In this document: in pieces, positions 8,677 to 20,054 of the stretch
Layout: each line of letters begins with the position of its first letter
Numbering within the stretch: the first letter of the stretch is position 1
Assembly: GCA_022821545.1 (NCBI GenBank)
Contig: JAJEDJ010000045.1
Coordinates: forward strand, 56,192 to 120,191
From: Caldilineaceae bacterium
Lineage (GTDB): Bacteria > Chloroflexota > Anaerolineae > Caldilineales > Caldilineaceae
Reading direction: 5' to 3'
Length of the DNA stretch: 64,000 nt
Program-made: the position numbers and the translations under genes
Notes under the pieces: generated by a model
The model's input: only the letters and a program-made list of their open reading frames with translations
Databases searched by the model: none
Told to the model about the DNA's origin: nothing

Positions 8677-10224
8677 GTGGAAACCTTCTTTGAGCTGGAA
8701 TTCGAAATCGTCCAGGTACTGGCAGTCGTGCTGCTTGTCGCAATGGCCGTGCGCCGCATCAGACTGCCCTACACAGTGGCGCTGGTTGGAGCCGGGCTGG
8801 TCCTGGCCTTTCGGGGCGGCATGCATCTGGAGCTGACGCCGGGTCTCGTGCTCGGCCTCTTCGTCCCGCCCCTCATCTTTGAAGCCGCCTTCCACCTGCA
8901 GTTGAAGGACCTGAAGGCCGACCTGACGCCCATCGTGGCCATGGCCGTGCCGGGCGTGCTCATCAGCACCGGCATCATCGCCGGCGTTCTCGTTATCGCC
9001 GACGTTCTGCCCCTGCCGGCCGCCCTCATCTTCGGCGCTTTGATCTCCGCCACCGACCCCGTAGCCGTCGTCGCAACCTTCCGCTCCGTCGGCGCCCCCA
9101 AGCGCCTGATGACCCTTGTCGAGGGCGAGAGCCTCTTCAATGACGGTACCGCCGTAGTCATCTTTCACATCATGCTTGCCCTGGCTGTGGAAGGCACTCT
9201 CAATCCCCTTGAAGGTGTGGTCGATTTCCTGAGAGTGTCGGTCGGCGGCCTCCTCATCGGCGGCGTTCTCGGCTATGCCGTCGCCAAGCTGATCGAGCAA
9301 ATCGACGACTATCTGATCGAGGTCACGCTGACGACCATCCTCGCCTACGGCAGCTTTATCCTGGCGGAACAGTTCCACTTCAGCGGTGTTCTGGCTGTCG
9401 TGGTGGCAGGCCTGGTAAACGGTAACATCGGGCCCCGCGGGATGACCCCTTCAACCAAGATGGTGCTCTTCACCGTCTGGGAATACATCGCTTTTCTCGC
9501 CAACTCATTTATCTTCATCCTGCTCGGCATCAGCGTGGAATGGGAGCAGCTGGTCACGTATCTCGTGCCCTCGCTGATTGCCGTCGTTGCCGTCCTGGGG
9601 GGCCGCTTCCTCGTTGTCTATCTGCTGGGCGGTACCGTCCGCCTCTTCCGTCATCATCTTCCGGCCCCCTTCCTCCTTGTGATGTCATGGGGAGGACTGC
9701 GCGGCGCAATCAGCGTTGCGCTGGCTCTGAGCCTGCCCGCCGGCATCGAAGACAGGCCGCAGCTTCTGGCAATGACCTTCGCCGTCGTCCTCTTTACGAT
9801 CCTGGTACAGGCTATCTCCATTTCAGGGCTGCTCTCCCGGCTCGGGCTGACGCAAGGCGCCAAGCAGCCCGCCGAATATGAACGAATCCAGGGCCAGCTT
9901 CTCGCCATCCGCTCTGCCATCAGCTATGTCGACCGGCTCTACCGCGACGGCGCGCTGATTCCAACCGCCTATACTACTGTCAAGGCAGAGCTGACCGCAC
10001 GTGAAGAAAACGTCAGCAGCCAGATCGATAAGCTCCTGAACGATCAGCCGGACCTGCGCGAACAGATCGTCTCGCTGGCGCGGACAGAGGCCTTGCGTGC
10101 TGAGAGAACAGCTCTTGACGAGTTGTCACGCGAAGGAATCCTGGGCGAGGAAGCCCTGATCGAACTCCAGGCCGAACTCGATGAGGCGATTTACGAGGCC
10201 GCAACCCAGGGGAATCACGCCTGA
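8677..10224 (+). CDS. CPA1-family Na+/H+ antiporter (NhaP-like)
   Basis: The 515-residue integral membrane protein has about 12 hydrophobic segments up to residue 395, then a hydrophilic helical tail of about 115 residues. The core shows the CPA1 ion-binding motifs: SATDPVAVV on one discontinuous helix and GESLFNDGTAVV with the N-D pair on another. It exchanges cytoplasmic Na+ (or K+) for protons. The GTG start at 8677 follows GGAG at 8666-8669, which overlaps the end of the previous gene, so it is likely co-transcribed with the phosphatase gene. The tail may be regulatory. Confidence 0.92.
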   Translation: METFFELEFEIVQVLAVVLLVAMAVRRIRLPYTVALVGAGLVLAFRGGMHLELTPGLVLGLFVPPLIFEAAFHLQLKDLKADLTPIVAMAVPGVLISTGIIAGVLVIADVLPLPAALIFGALISATDPVAVVATFRSVGAPKRLMTLVEGESLFNDGTAVVIFHIMLALAVEGTLNPLEGVVDFLRVSVGGLLIGGVLGYAVAKLIEQIDDYLIEVTLTTILAYGSFILAEQFHFSGVLAVVVAGLVNGNIGPRGMTPSTKMVLFTVWEYIAFLANSFIFILLGISVEWEQLVTYLVPSLIAVVAVLGGRFLVVYLLGGTVRLFRHHLPAPFLLVMSWGGLRGAISVALALSLPAGIEDRPQLLAMTFAVVLFTILVQAISISGLLSRLGLTQGAKQPAEYERIQGQLLAIRSAISYVDRLYRDGALIPTAYTTVKAELTAREENVSSQIDKLLNDQPDLREQIVSLARTEALRAERTALDELSREGILGEEALIELQAELDEAIYEAATQGNHA

Positions 10225-10319
10225 AGAATCCCTGGGCGCGAATACACGTCGGGCCCGTCCTGAGAAAGCGAAACTGACGGCCAGCCGCCGCTCAACAACG
10301 AAATGCAAAAGACAGCACA

Positions 10320-11648
10320 ATGCGCATCTATCCCGCGATCGATTTGAGAAAAGGACGCTGTGTCCGCCTCCGGCGGGGCGACCCCAACGCTGAGACTGTC
10401 TTCAGCGACAACCCGGCCCGGACGGCCCGCCACTGGGAGAGCCTCGGCGCCGAGTGGCTGCACGTCGTCAACCTGGACGGCGCATTTGGCGGCGCATCCG
10501 ACTTCCATCCCAAGGTACGGCGTCTTTCACCCGACGCGCTCGAGGCCGCGGAATCCAGCGGCGCCGCAGACCCGGGTCTTGAAACGGACCAAGCCCCGGA
10601 CGGTTCAAGCCTTGAACGGAATCTGCCCATTAACCTGCAGCGCCTCACGCAGATCAGAAGTGCGGTCGATATCCCGATTCAGTTTACCGGGGGGCTGCGC
10701 AGCGTCGAGGACATTGAGCTGGCCTTCTCCCTGGGCGCCGACCGAATCATATTGGGGACTGCGGCTGTGCGCGAACCGGAGCTGGTACGCGTCGCTCTCA
10801 AGCGTTGGGGCGTTTCCCGGATCGTCGTTGGGCTGGATGCCAAGGACGGAATGGTCGCCACTCACGGCTGGCAAAAGGTCAGCAAGGTGAGCGCGGTCGA
10901 GCTGGGGCACCGCATGGCCGCCCTGGGCGTGGAACTGGCGTTGTTCACAGACATCAGCCGCGATGGACTGCTCAGCGGCGTCAACGTTCAGGCGACGGCG
11001 ACACTGGCTGACCTTACAGGTTTGCAGGTCATCGCCAGCGGCGGCGTCGCCAATCTTGACGACGTCCGCGCGCTCAAGCGCCATGAACACTATGGCATCG
11101 ACGGCGTGATCATCGGTCAGGCCCTCTATACCAATGCCCTGGAGCTGCCCGCAGCCATCGAAATCGGCAACGCGCCGCGCCTGCGCCGCAGCGCCGGCGT
11201 AATTCCCATCCGCCGCTGCCCGGAAGAATCGCCCGCCGGCCGCGACGAAGCCCAGATTCTCCTCCTCTACAACCATTTTTTTGAGGAGTGGCAGTTTCCG
11301 CGCGGGGGCGTCGAACCGGGTGAAAGCGACCTCGACTGCGCTCGCCGGGAGTTCGCCATCGAAACCGGGCTGCCGATACGCAAGCTCTACGAGAACTGTC
11401 CCACCGCCCTCGACTTCACCGTCCACATTCGCGGCTACGATGTCCAGCGCACGATCACCTATTTCCTGGCCGAAATCGGAGAAGGGGAAGTGCGGCTCGG
11501 CCACCACAACCACAGCGAATGCCGCTGGTGCAGCCTCGAGGAAGCGAGGACACTCCTGCTTGAAACGTCGCCGGAGCAGATTCCCGCCTGGCGCGCCGCC
11601 GCCCGCCTTCTCGACGCCGGTATACCGGGGTTCGCAGAGCGCGCATGA
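10320..11648 (+). CDS. hisA: HisA (ProFAR isomerase) fused to a C-terminal NUDIX hydrolase domain
   Basis: Residues 1-283 form the HisA TIM barrel. The catalytic Asp pair is in YPAIDL and LFTDISRDG, and both phosphate-binding loops are present. The domain is interrupted by an insertion of about 35 residues after LDGAFGG. Residues of about 288-440 form a NUDIX domain with the box running from G329 to L351: G-x5-E, then R343-E344-F-A-I-E348-T-G-L. The first Glu of the usual E-E pair is Ile347. One uninterrupted frame covers both domains. HisA isomerises ProFAR to PRFAR. The NUDIX substrate is unknown; its sequence resembles Ap4A/RNA pyrophosphohydrolase-type members. No Shine-Dalgarno site is evident before ATG 10320. 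Confidence 0.93.
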   Translation: MRIYPAIDLRKGRCVRLRRGDPNAETVFSDNPARTARHWESLGAEWLHVVNLDGAFGGASDFHPKVRRLSPDALEAAESSGAADPGLETDQAPDGSSLERNLPINLQRLTQIRSAVDIPIQFTGGLRSVEDIELAFSLGADRIILGTAAVREPELVRVALKRWGVSRIVVGLDAKDGMVATHGWQKVSKVSAVELGHRMAALGVELALFTDISRDGLLSGVNVQATATLADLTGLQVIASGGVANLDDVRALKRHEHYGIDGVIIGQALYTNALELPAAIEIGNAPRLRRSAGVIPIRRCPEESPAGRDEAQILLLYNHFFEEWQFPRGGVEPGESDLDCARREFAIETGLPIRKLYENCPTALDFTVHIRGYDVQRTITYFLAEIGEGEVRLGHHNHSECRWCSLEEARTLLLETSPEQIPAWRAAARLLDAGIPGFAERA

Positions 11649-11712
11649 ACCGTTCAAGCCGTCGATCCGTCTGCAAGCCGCTCTCGGCGCATCGCCGCAC
11701 CTGGAGGTAACC

Positions 11713-12492
11713 TTGCTGGCCAAGCGAATCATTCCCTGTCTCGACGTCAAGGATGGACGCGTCGTCAAAGGCATCAACTTCATTGACCTGGTCGACGCCG
11801 GCGATCCGGTGGAACAGGCCCACGTCTACGATCGTGAAGGCGCCGATGAACTGGTCTTCCTGGACATTACCGCCACCCACGAGGCCCGCGATATCGTCGC
11901 CGAAATGGTACGCCGCGTCGCCGATACCGTCTTCATTCCGTTTACCGTCGGCGGCGGCATTCGCACCGTCGACGATATGCGCGCCATTCTGCTCGCCGGC
12001 GCCGACAAGGTCAGCGTGAACAGCGCCGCCGTTCGCAACCCGGAGATCGTCAGCGAGGGCGCCCGCCGCTTTGGCAGCCAGTGCATTGTCGTCGCCATCG
12101 ACGCCCGCCGCCGCGACGCCGCGGAGGGCTGGGACGTATTCATCAGTGGAGGCCGAATCAATACCGGCATAGACGCCGTCGAATGGGCCAGGAAAGTAGA
12201 ATCGCTCGGAGCCGGTGAAATTCTGTTGACCTCGATGGACGGCGACGGCACGCAGGAAGGCTACGACGTAACCCTCACCCGCGCCATTTCAGACGCTGTC
12301 AACATCCCGGTCATCGCCAGCGGCGGCGCCGGCCGCCCGGAAGATTTCGCCGCCGCTCTCACTGAAGGCGGCGCCGAAGCTGCCCTGGCCGCAAGCCTCT
12401 TCCACTTCCGTCAGCTTCAGGTGATGGATGTAAAGCGGCATCTGCTCGAACGCGGCGTACCCGTGCGCCTGCCTGAAGACGCCATCACCTGA
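11713..12492 (+). CDS. hisF: Imidazole glycerol phosphate synthase, cyclase subunit
   Basis: HisF uses the ammonia delivered by HisH to convert PRFAR into imidazole glycerol phosphate and AICAR. The 259-residue TIM barrel has the catalytic Asp residues in [14 protein letters not shown] (near the N-terminus) and [10 protein letters not shown], plus the C-terminal phosphate loop [11 protein letters not shown]. The TTG start at 11713 is supported by GGAGG at 11703-11707; the frame is open upstream but overlaps hisA-NUDIX and is not conserved. It lies 64 bases from the hisA stop. Confidence 0.96.
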   Translation: MLAKRIIPCLDVKDGRVVKGINFIDLVDAGDPVEQAHVYDREGADELVFLDITATHEARDIVAEMVRRVADTVFIPFTVGGGIRTVDDMRAILLAGADKVSVNSAAVRNPEIVSEGARRFGSQCIVVAIDARRRDAAEGWDVFISGGRINTGIDAVEWARKVESLGAGEILLTSMDGDGTQEGYDVTLTRAISDAVNIPVIASGGAGRPEDFAAALTEGGAEAALAASLFHFRQLQVMDVKRHLLERGVPVRLPEDAIT

Positions 12493-12616
12493 TCCGGGCC
12501 ACTTTCAGTTAATGCGCCGCTCGCCCTGGTGGCGGCCCGCAGGAAGATAGGCTCTCCACCATGGATTACTGTCAGGAACGGAATGTCGGCGCGTCTGAGG
12601 AGACCAGGGTGTAGAG

Positions 12617-14623
12617 ATGGACAGAGTAGAGCTGGCAATGACCAGGTCCTTCCATTGGCAGATTGGCCACACCCGGCGGCTGACTCCGCAGGACCAGGCG
12701 CGTTTCGTCACCGCTGTAGCCCAGTTCTCACAAGACCCGACAACCCCGGGTCTCAATTTCGAAAAACTTGGCGGCGGAGCCAAGAGCAACCTCTGGTCAT
12801 TGAGGGCTTCACTCGAGCTGCGCGTCCTTTTGGCAGTAGATGACGGCCAGTTCGTCTTCGTCAATGCAGGGCACCATGATGCCATGTATGATTGGGCCGA
12901 AAGACGAGACCATTATGTCGATCTGTCTTCCGAAGAACTTTCTAATCTACTGGTAACGGTTCCTGACATTCCGCTGTCCTTGAAGCGTCCTTCCACAGGA
13001 ACGCCGCATCAACCTTCGCTGCCTGACCTCCCGGAGCAGGAATCGGGCACTCCTCCCCATTCGCCTCTGGCAACAGAATCCGCCTCTACCGACCCCCTCC
13101 TCATCCAGGAGTTGATTCGACGTCTCTTCCGCGGCGACTTTGAGGAATGGCAACTCTTCCTCCATCCAGACCAGGAGCCTCTTGTCCGCCGCCACTGGTC
13201 AGGAGCCGCCCGCATTCGCGGCGCCGCCGGCACTGGCAAAACAGTGATAGGGCTGCATCGCCTGGCGGAGCTGGCCCGTCGATATCCCGATGAAAAAGTG
13301 CTCTTCACCGCGAACAGCAGATCGCTTGCCGAACTGCTCGAAAAGCGCTTTCAAAAACTCCCGATGGCCCCCTCGAATGTCGAATTCGCCAACATCGACA
13401 GAATCGCTTACAGGTACGACAGTCGGCCGCCGGCACATCACTCTCTGGTTGACCAGACATTTGCCGCCGCCTATCAGGAACTCATGGCCGGTTCCCCTTT
13501 GGAGAGGATTAGCCAGGACTACCTGCAAGAAGAGATAGAGAGAGTGATCAAGGGGAACGGGATGCAGTGCCTTGACGACTATCTTTCCATCGAACGCATT
13601 GGGCGCAAGCGATCACTCTCTCAAAACCTGCGCAAGCTGGTATGGGAACTGTATGAACTCTGGGCAGGAAAGCTGAGCGAACGCAACGCAGTTCCCTTCG
13701 CTGACAAAAGGATTCGGGCCAGAGATGCTGTCCATAGGCTCGCGCAAGCCCCCTACCGCTGCGTCGTTATGGATGAAGCGCAAGATGTGACTTTGGTCGA
13801 GTTGCAGCTTGTCCGCGCCCTCGTCGCCGGGGCCCCCCAGAACCCCGTGCCCAAAGATGGAATTCTCATACTGGATGACCCTGCACAGCGCATCTATGCC
13901 GGAGGGTACCGGCTTGGCTGGGCTGGACTTGATATTGCTGGCCGAGCGCAGGTGCTCAAAAAGAACTACCGAAATGTGCCGGCAGTCTATCGCGCCGCCA
14001 AGCGAGTTAGGGGCCGCGAACTGGTTGCTTTGGAACATGAAGACGATAAGTACATTCTCGACGCCGAACTGGACTTTTACGAACGCGAAGACGAGAAACC
14101 GAACTTTGCCCTTGTAGACAGCAATTGCGAAATTCCTTACCTGTGCGAGAAGATTCGCGAAATCAGCACAGCGGAAAACATCAGTGCAAACGAGATTGCC
14201 GTCTTCCTGAAGCACAACAGTCAGGTCGAGGCTGCCATCAGATTCCTGCAGAGTCAAGGTATCTCCTGCGCTCGGCTAACTCGTGATGGCTTCTCCGGTG
14301 ATGGAGTCAGAGTGGGCACATACGACCGCGCTCGAGGACTGGAGTTTCGGGCCGTTTTCCTTCCCCGCTTGGGCGCAACGCAGTTTCCGGATAGCAGTGG
14401 TGACGTTGACAGCGACCGGCAGAATCTTGACCCCGATCAAGACCTCGAATCGCGTCAGCTGGAACTGGACCGGCTCTACGTAGCCATGACACGGGCCAGG
14501 GAGTTCCTCTTTATGATCGGCGACGAAGATCCATGCGAAGAGATCCGGCGCGCTCTGGGCGAAGAGATTCTCTTAAGGGACTTTCGCGGCCAGAAGGGCG
14601 CGACTCTTTCCTGTTTCCAGTGA
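12617..14623 (+). CDS. UvrD-like helicase with N-terminal RelE-like domain
   Basis: The 668-residue protein joins an N-terminal domain of about 95 residues resembling RelE/ParE toxin folds (LTPQDQARFVTAV..., GLNFEKLGG..., LRVLLAVDDGQFVFVNAGHHDAMYDWAERR) to a superfamily 1 helicase. Walker A is GAAGTGKT (202-209) and Walker B is VVMDEAQD (D386). The C-terminal motif VI region reads LDRLYVAMTRAREFL. Such fusions are widespread and often annotated as UvrD-family ATPases of unknown role; the toxin-like part may bind RNA or ribosomes. It splits the hisF-hisE run and may be an acquired gene. ATG 12638 is a possible alternative start. Confidence 0.82.
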   Translation: MDRVELAMTRSFHWQIGHTRRLTPQDQARFVTAVAQFSQDPTTPGLNFEKLGGGAKSNLWSLRASLELRVLLAVDDGQFVFVNAGHHDAMYDWAERRDHYVDLSSEELSNLLVTVPDIPLSLKRPSTGTPHQPSLPDLPEQESGTPPHSPLATESASTDPLLIQELIRRLFRGDFEEWQLFLHPDQEPLVRRHWSGAARIRGAAGTGKTVIGLHRLAELARRYPDEKVLFTANSRSLAELLEKRFQKLPMAPSNVEFANIDRIAYRYDSRPPAHHSLVDQTFAAAYQELMAGSPLERISQDYLQEEIERVIKGNGMQCLDDYLSIERIGRKRSLSQNLRKLVWELYELWAGKLSERNAVPFADKRIRARDAVHRLAQAPYRCVVMDEAQDVTLVELQLVRALVAGAPQNPVPKDGILILDDPAQRIYAGGYRLGWAGLDIAGRAQVLKKNYRNVPAVYRAAKRVRGRELVALEHEDDKYILDAELDFYEREDEKPNFALVDSNCEIPYLCEKIREISTAENISANEIAVFLKHNSQVEAAIRFLQSQGISCARLTRDGFSGDGVRVGTYDRARGLEFRAVFLPRLGATQFPDSSGDVDSDRQNLDPDQDLESRQLELDRLYVAMTRAREFLFMIGDEDPCEEIRRALGEEILLRDFRGQKGATLSCFQ

Positions 14624-14643
14624 GCCCGCCCCAAAAGAACGAA

Positions 14644-14937
14644 ATGGATCGCCAAATGTCAGAACTGATCGGTTCCCTTGCCGCCGCCATCGCCGACCGC
14701 AAAGCCAACCCGACTCAAGAGTCATATACCGCCCGCCTCATTGCCGCCGGTACCGCCAGGATCGCCCAAAAAGTCGGTGAAGAAGCGGTCGAAGTCGTCG
14801 TTGCGGCCCTCGAAGAAAGCGATGAGCGCCTCGTCTCGGAAATGGCCGATCTGATCTATCACAGCCTCGTCCTGTTGGAGCAGAGGGAGCTCTCCTGGTC
14901 TGATGTGGAGGCCGAACTGGCCCGCCGTTTCAAATAA
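14644..14937 (+). CDS. hisE: Phosphoribosyl-ATP pyrophosphohydrolase
   Basis: HisE removes pyrophosphate from PR-ATP, the second step of histidine synthesis. The 97-residue all-alpha protein has the MazG-like metal-binding pattern AQKVGEEAVEVVVAALEE followed by EMADLIYHSLVLL. ATG 14644 is used; the frame is open upstream but overlaps the helicase gene and is not conserved. A monofunctional HisE implies that HisI is encoded elsewhere. It lies 20 bases after the helicase stop. Confidence 0.94.
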   Translation: MDRQMSELIGSLAAAIADRKANPTQESYTARLIAAGTARIAQKVGEEAVEVVVAALEESDERLVSEMADLIYHSLVLLEQRELSWSDVEAELARRFK

Positions 14938-15090
14938 ACGTGAATCTGTGAGGATTCGCGCCCCTTTCCCGGCCGGTGGTACAATGGAATACAGCAGTTC
15001 ACACTGTTCTACCTTTTGGCGAGAGCGGACGAATAGCGCAATTCAAGACGGTTCGCAAGCAGAAGCCACAGAGCTCCGGGAGGTAAACTG

Positions 15091-16698
15091 ATGACTGTCT
15101 CCGTGATCAAGAGTACACACAACGGCTCTCCCTACGCCCACAAGTCCGATTCGGAGGAAGTGCCTCAAGACGCAGACAACCTTTCCGCCAGAGGACTCTC
15201 TTTCGCCGACGGCCTTTTCACCCGGAACGCCATGACCTTCGACGATGTGCTGCTCGTGCCCGGTTTCGCCGAAGTGCTGCCAGTCGACGTCGACATAACC
15301 ACCCGGCTCCATCCCAAACTCTCCCTCAATATCCCGCTGATCAGCGCGGCCATGGACACCGTCACCGAAGCCGACCTGGCCATCGCCCTCGCTCGACAGG
15401 GAGGTCTGGGCGTCATCCACCGCAATCTCTCGGTGACGCAGCAGGCCGAAGAGGTCGACAAAGTCAAACGCAGCGAGAGCGGCATGATCGTCGATCCCAT
15501 CACCCTGCGGCCCGAAAATACGCTGGACGACGCCGAAGCTGTAATGAGCCACTACCATATCAGCGGCGTACCCATCACGAATGACGACAATCTGCTGCTG
15601 GGCATCCTCACCAACCGCGATGTCCGCTTTGCCAACGACCACCAGCGTCCGATCTCCGAATTCATGGTTTCGGAAGATCTGATTACAGCCCAACTTGGTA
15701 CGACCCTGGAGGAAGCGCAGGAGATCCTTCATCGCTATCGTATCGAAAAACTGCCCCTGGTCGACGCTGACGGCTACCTCAAAGGGCTGATCACCTATAA
15801 GGACATTCTCAAGCGGCAGGACTTCCCCCATTCCGCCAAAGACGAACGCGGCCGCCTGCTCGCGGCCGGGGCAATTGGCGTCGGCGCACAGGGCCTGCAG
15901 CGCGCCGAAAGCCTTGTCAACGCCGGCGTCGACGCTATCGCCGTCGACACCGCCCACGGCCATACCCGCGGTGTCATCGACACCGTGAAGGCCGTCCGCG
16001 CCCGTTACCCTGAGTTGCCCATTCTCGCCGGCAATGTCGTTACCGCGGAGGGCGTGCAAATGCTGACCGAGGCCGGCGCCGACGTGGTCAAGGTAGGCGT
16101 TGGCGCCGGCTCGATCTGCACCACACGCATCGTTTCCGGCGCCGGCATGCCCCAGCTTACCGCCATCGCCACCTGCGCCGAAGCCGCCCAATCCTGCGGC
16201 GTTTCCCTGATCGCCGACGGCGGCATCCGCTACAGCGGTGATATCACCAAGGCCTTGGCCTGCGGCGCCTCCGCAGTAATGCTCGGCAGCCTCCTTGCCG
16301 GCCTGCACGAATCGCCCGGCGAAATCGTCATCCGCGAGGGGCGGTCCTTCAAAGAATACCGGGGTATGGGCAGCAGCGGCGCCATGAAAGGCCGCGCCGC
16401 AGACCGCTATGCCTCGGGCCAGTCGCTCAACGGCGCTTCACCCGACCTCGGCGGCAAGACCGTACCCGAAGGGATCGAAGGGCAGGTGCCCTACAAGGGC
16501 TACCTTAACGAATTCGTTTTCCAGCTTTTGGGCGGCCTTCGTTCCGGGATGGGTTATGTCGGCGCCCAGAGTCTGCCCGACCTCTGGCGCAAGGCCCGCT
16601 TCGTGCGCATCAGTCCGGCAGGCTACCAGGAAAGCCACCCGCACAGCGTCGTCATTACCAAAGAGGCGCCGAACTACCAAGTGAATCCAGGAAACTAG
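15091..16698 (+). CDS. guaB: Inosine-5'-monophosphate dehydrogenase
   Basis: GuaB oxidises IMP to XMP with NAD+, the committed step to GMP. The 535-residue protein has an N-terminal extension of about 35 residues before the canonical [10 protein letters not shown]. Two CBS domains follow (about 125-240) and then the barrel with the active-site Cys in [15 protein letters not shown]. The IMP-binding loop ([11 protein letters not shown]) and the flap ([14 protein letters not shown]) are intact. A strong GGGAGGT site lies at 15078-15084. It is followed after a single base by purA. Confidence 0.97.
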   Translation: MTVSVIKSTHNGSPYAHKSDSEEVPQDADNLSARGLSFADGLFTRNAMTFDDVLLVPGFAEVLPVDVDITTRLHPKLSLNIPLISAAMDTVTEADLAIALARQGGLGVIHRNLSVTQQAEEVDKVKRSESGMIVDPITLRPENTLDDAEAVMSHYHISGVPITNDDNLLLGILTNRDVRFANDHQRPISEFMVSEDLITAQLGTTLEEAQEILHRYRIEKLPLVDADGYLKGLITYKDILKRQDFPHSAKDERGRLLAAGAIGVGAQGLQRAESLVNAGVDAIAVDTAHGHTRGVIDTVKAVRARYPELPILAGNVVTAEGVQMLTEAGADVVKVGVGAGSICTTRIVSGAGMPQLTAIATCAEAAQSCGVSLIADGGIRYSGDITKALACGASAVMLGSLLAGLHESPGEIVIREGRSFKEYRGMGSSGAMKGRAADRYASGQSLNGASPDLGGKTVPEGIEGQVPYKGYLNEFVFQLLGGLRSGMGYVGAQSLPDLWRKARFVRISPAGYQESHPHSVVITKEAPNYQVNPGN

Positions 16699-16699
16699 A

Positions 16700-17977
<1,278 letters not shown>

Positions 17978-18128
17978 CCGTCCTGTAGCAGAGACGCCGC
18001 CGACAGCCGATCAAAGTTCTGAAAACTCCGTCCTGAGACAACGGTATCCCTGCTTCTCATCGCCGCAATCCGGCGCCAGGTCTGTGGCTTCCCGCCAATC
18101 ACGTTGAAGCGATTGCCCTGCTCTGAGA

Positions 18129-20054
18129 GTGGCCCCAGTGACGACCTCTTCCGACTCCCAACCACCGGCGCCGCAGTTCAAGGAGAACGGACGGCTCGTC
18201 TGGATGGCAGTGCGGCTGGTGTGGGGCGCCAGTCCCCGTCTGTTCGCTGGGCTGCTTGCACTGCTGCTTCTCCAGGCGATTCTGCTGCCGCTGCAACTCG
18301 TGCTCTCCCGCGCCGTAATCGACCGGGCAACGCTCGACCTGGGTCTGCTCCCAACTCTGGATTCAATCGCGACCCAGCTTCCTCTGCTGGCCTGGATCGG
18401 GTTGGCTGCCGCAGCTCTGGCCCTGGGGCAACTGATCCAGCCCTTTTCTCTCACCTTGCAGAGCCTGGCCGGCGACCGCATCACCGGCTACATAACCGAA
18501 CAGATGATCCGCGCCGCCAACCGCTGGCAGGGCCTTGCCCGCTTCGAGGATCCCGCCTTCGCTGACGACCTGCACAGGGCGCGCAGCCACGTTCCTGCAC
18601 GCGGCACTGAGCTGATGATATTCATAGGGCGCGCGGCTGTAGAGCTATTCACCGCCGGAAGTCTGGCTCTGGTGCTGCTCGGCTTGCACCCTCTCGTTCC
18701 CATCCTGATCATCCTGGCTACCCTGCCGCAATTCAAGCGGCAACGGGAATTCACCGACCGTACCTTTGACTACATTTACTTCCAGACCCCGGAGGCACAC
18801 CGTCTTCAGTACTGCCGTGAAGCGCTACTCTTTCCGCAGCCGGCCAAAGATGTACATCTGTACGGGCTTGGCCCGTTCTTCCGCCGCCGTTACGATTCCA
18901 TCTTCGCCAGCACGACAGAGTCGCTCAACCAAGTGCGCAGGCATCTTGCAGTCAAGGTGTCCATAGCCAGGATTCTGGCCAACCTGGCTTCCTCCGCCGT
19001 CTACATCTATGTCGTGTGGCTAGTCGCGCTGGGCGAGCGCACCGTCGGCGACCTGGTGCTCTACGGCGCGGCAGCCACTGCTCTGCAGATGAATTTGCTG
19101 GCCCTGGGGGCAGAAATCGGTTTCGTGCCGATGCTGGTTGGCTTTCTGCCCAGCTTCTTTCGCATACTGGAAGCGCCTCCGGACCTTCCGAACCGCGGCC
19201 GCGCCTTCGACCGGCCTGCTCCTCCGCCTGCAGAGCCATTGACGCCAAAGACGGTTACGGTCGCCCCCACCGCCCTTTTGCAGGGCATCGTCTTCGAGAA
19301 AGTCTCATTCACCTATCCGGGCCGCACCGACCCTGTGCTGCGCGAACTTTCCTTTACGATTGGGAAGGATGACTGCGTTGCGCTTGTCGGCCGCAACGGC
19401 GCCGGCAAGACCACTATCGTTAAACTGCTGCTGCGGCTGTACGACCCGACCTCCGGTCGCATTCTGTTGGACGGCGTAGATCTGCGCGATTACGACCTGG
19501 ATGCTTTGCGCCGCAAAATGGGCGCCATCTTCCAGGATTTTGTGCGCTATGAACTGACCGCCGGCCAGAACATCGGCCTGGGGCAGATCGATCACCTGCA
19601 TGACACCGCCCGTCTGCTCCAAGCCGCGGAGTCTGCCGGCGCTGATGAGCTGGTCCGCCAGCTCCCGGACGGGCTGGACACGCAATTGGGAAGAGCCTTC
19701 GGTGGCAGGGAGCTATCCGGAGGGGAGTGGCAGAAACTCGCCCTGGCCCGGGCCTGCATGCGCGACGGCCTGCTCCTTGCCCTGGACGAACCCACAGCTG
19801 CGCTCGACGCCCAGACTGAGTACGAGGTCTACACCCGCTTCCAAGAACTGACTCGCGACCGCATAACACTCCTGATCAGCCACCGCTTCTCCACAGTGCG
19901 CATGGCTGATCGCATCCTTTACCTGGCTGACGGACGCATTCAGGAGGCGGGCAGCCATTTGGAACTGATGGCCCGCAATGGCGAGTATGCCCGGCTCTAC
20001 CGTCTTCAGGCGGCCCAATACCTGGACCGGGACTCGGAGGACCCGATGCGATGA
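18129..20054 (+). CDS. ABC exporter half-transporter A (permease-ATPase fusion)
   Basis: The 641-residue protein has an N-terminal exporter-type membrane domain with about 5-6 hydrophobic segments (roughly 30-345) and a C-terminal ATPase. Walker A is GRNGAGKTT, the signature is LSGGEWQK, Walker B is LLALDEPTAALD and the switch His is in LISHRFSTVRMAD. It overlaps the next, similar gene by 4 bases, so the two probably form a heterodimeric exporter. The ELSGGEWQK signature resembles lantibiotic/peptide-type exporters, but there is no precursor or peptidase domain to define the cargo. GTG 18129 or GTG 18138 are both possible starts. Confidence 0.88.
   Translation: MAPVTTSSDSQPPAPQFKENGRLVWMAVRLVWGASPRLFAGLLALLLLQAILLPLQLVLSRAVIDRATLDLGLLPTLDSIATQLPLLAWIGLAAAALALGQLIQPFSLTLQSLAGDRITGYITEQMIRAANRWQGLARFEDPAFADDLHRARSHVPARGTELMIFIGRAAVELFTAGSLALVLLGLHPLVPILIILATLPQFKRQREFTDRTFDYIYFQTPEAHRLQYCREALLFPQPAKDVHLYGLGPFFRRRYDSIFASTTESLNQVRRHLAVKVSIARILANLASSAVYIYVVWLVALGERTVGDLVLYGAAATALQMNLLALGAEIGFVPMLVGFLPSFFRILEAPPDLPNRGRAFDRPAPPPAEPLTPKTVTVAPTALLQGIVFEKVSFTYPGRTDPVLRELSFTIGKDDCVALVGRNGAGKTTIVKLLLRLYDPTSGRILLDGVDLRDYDLDALRRKMGAIFQDFVRYELTAGQNIGLGQIDHLHDTARLLQAAESAGADELVRQLPDGLDTQLGRAFGGRELSGGEWQKLALARACMRDGLLLALDEPTAALDAQTEYEVYTRFQELTRDRITLLISHRFSTVRMADRILYLADGRIQEAGSHLELMARNGEYARLYRLQAAQYLDRDSEDPMR

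Noticed and set aside
8017..9378. Long open minus-strand frame opposite the histidine phosphatase and antiporter genes
   Set aside because: The product is His/Gly/Asp/Gln-rich with no recognisable domain, while the plus strand encodes complete conserved proteins. It is an antisense artefact of GC-rich codon usage.
14938..15090. Promoter for guaB based on TACAAT at 14980-14985
   Set aside because: No acceptable -35 hexamer lies 16-19 bases upstream; the evidence is too weak to list.
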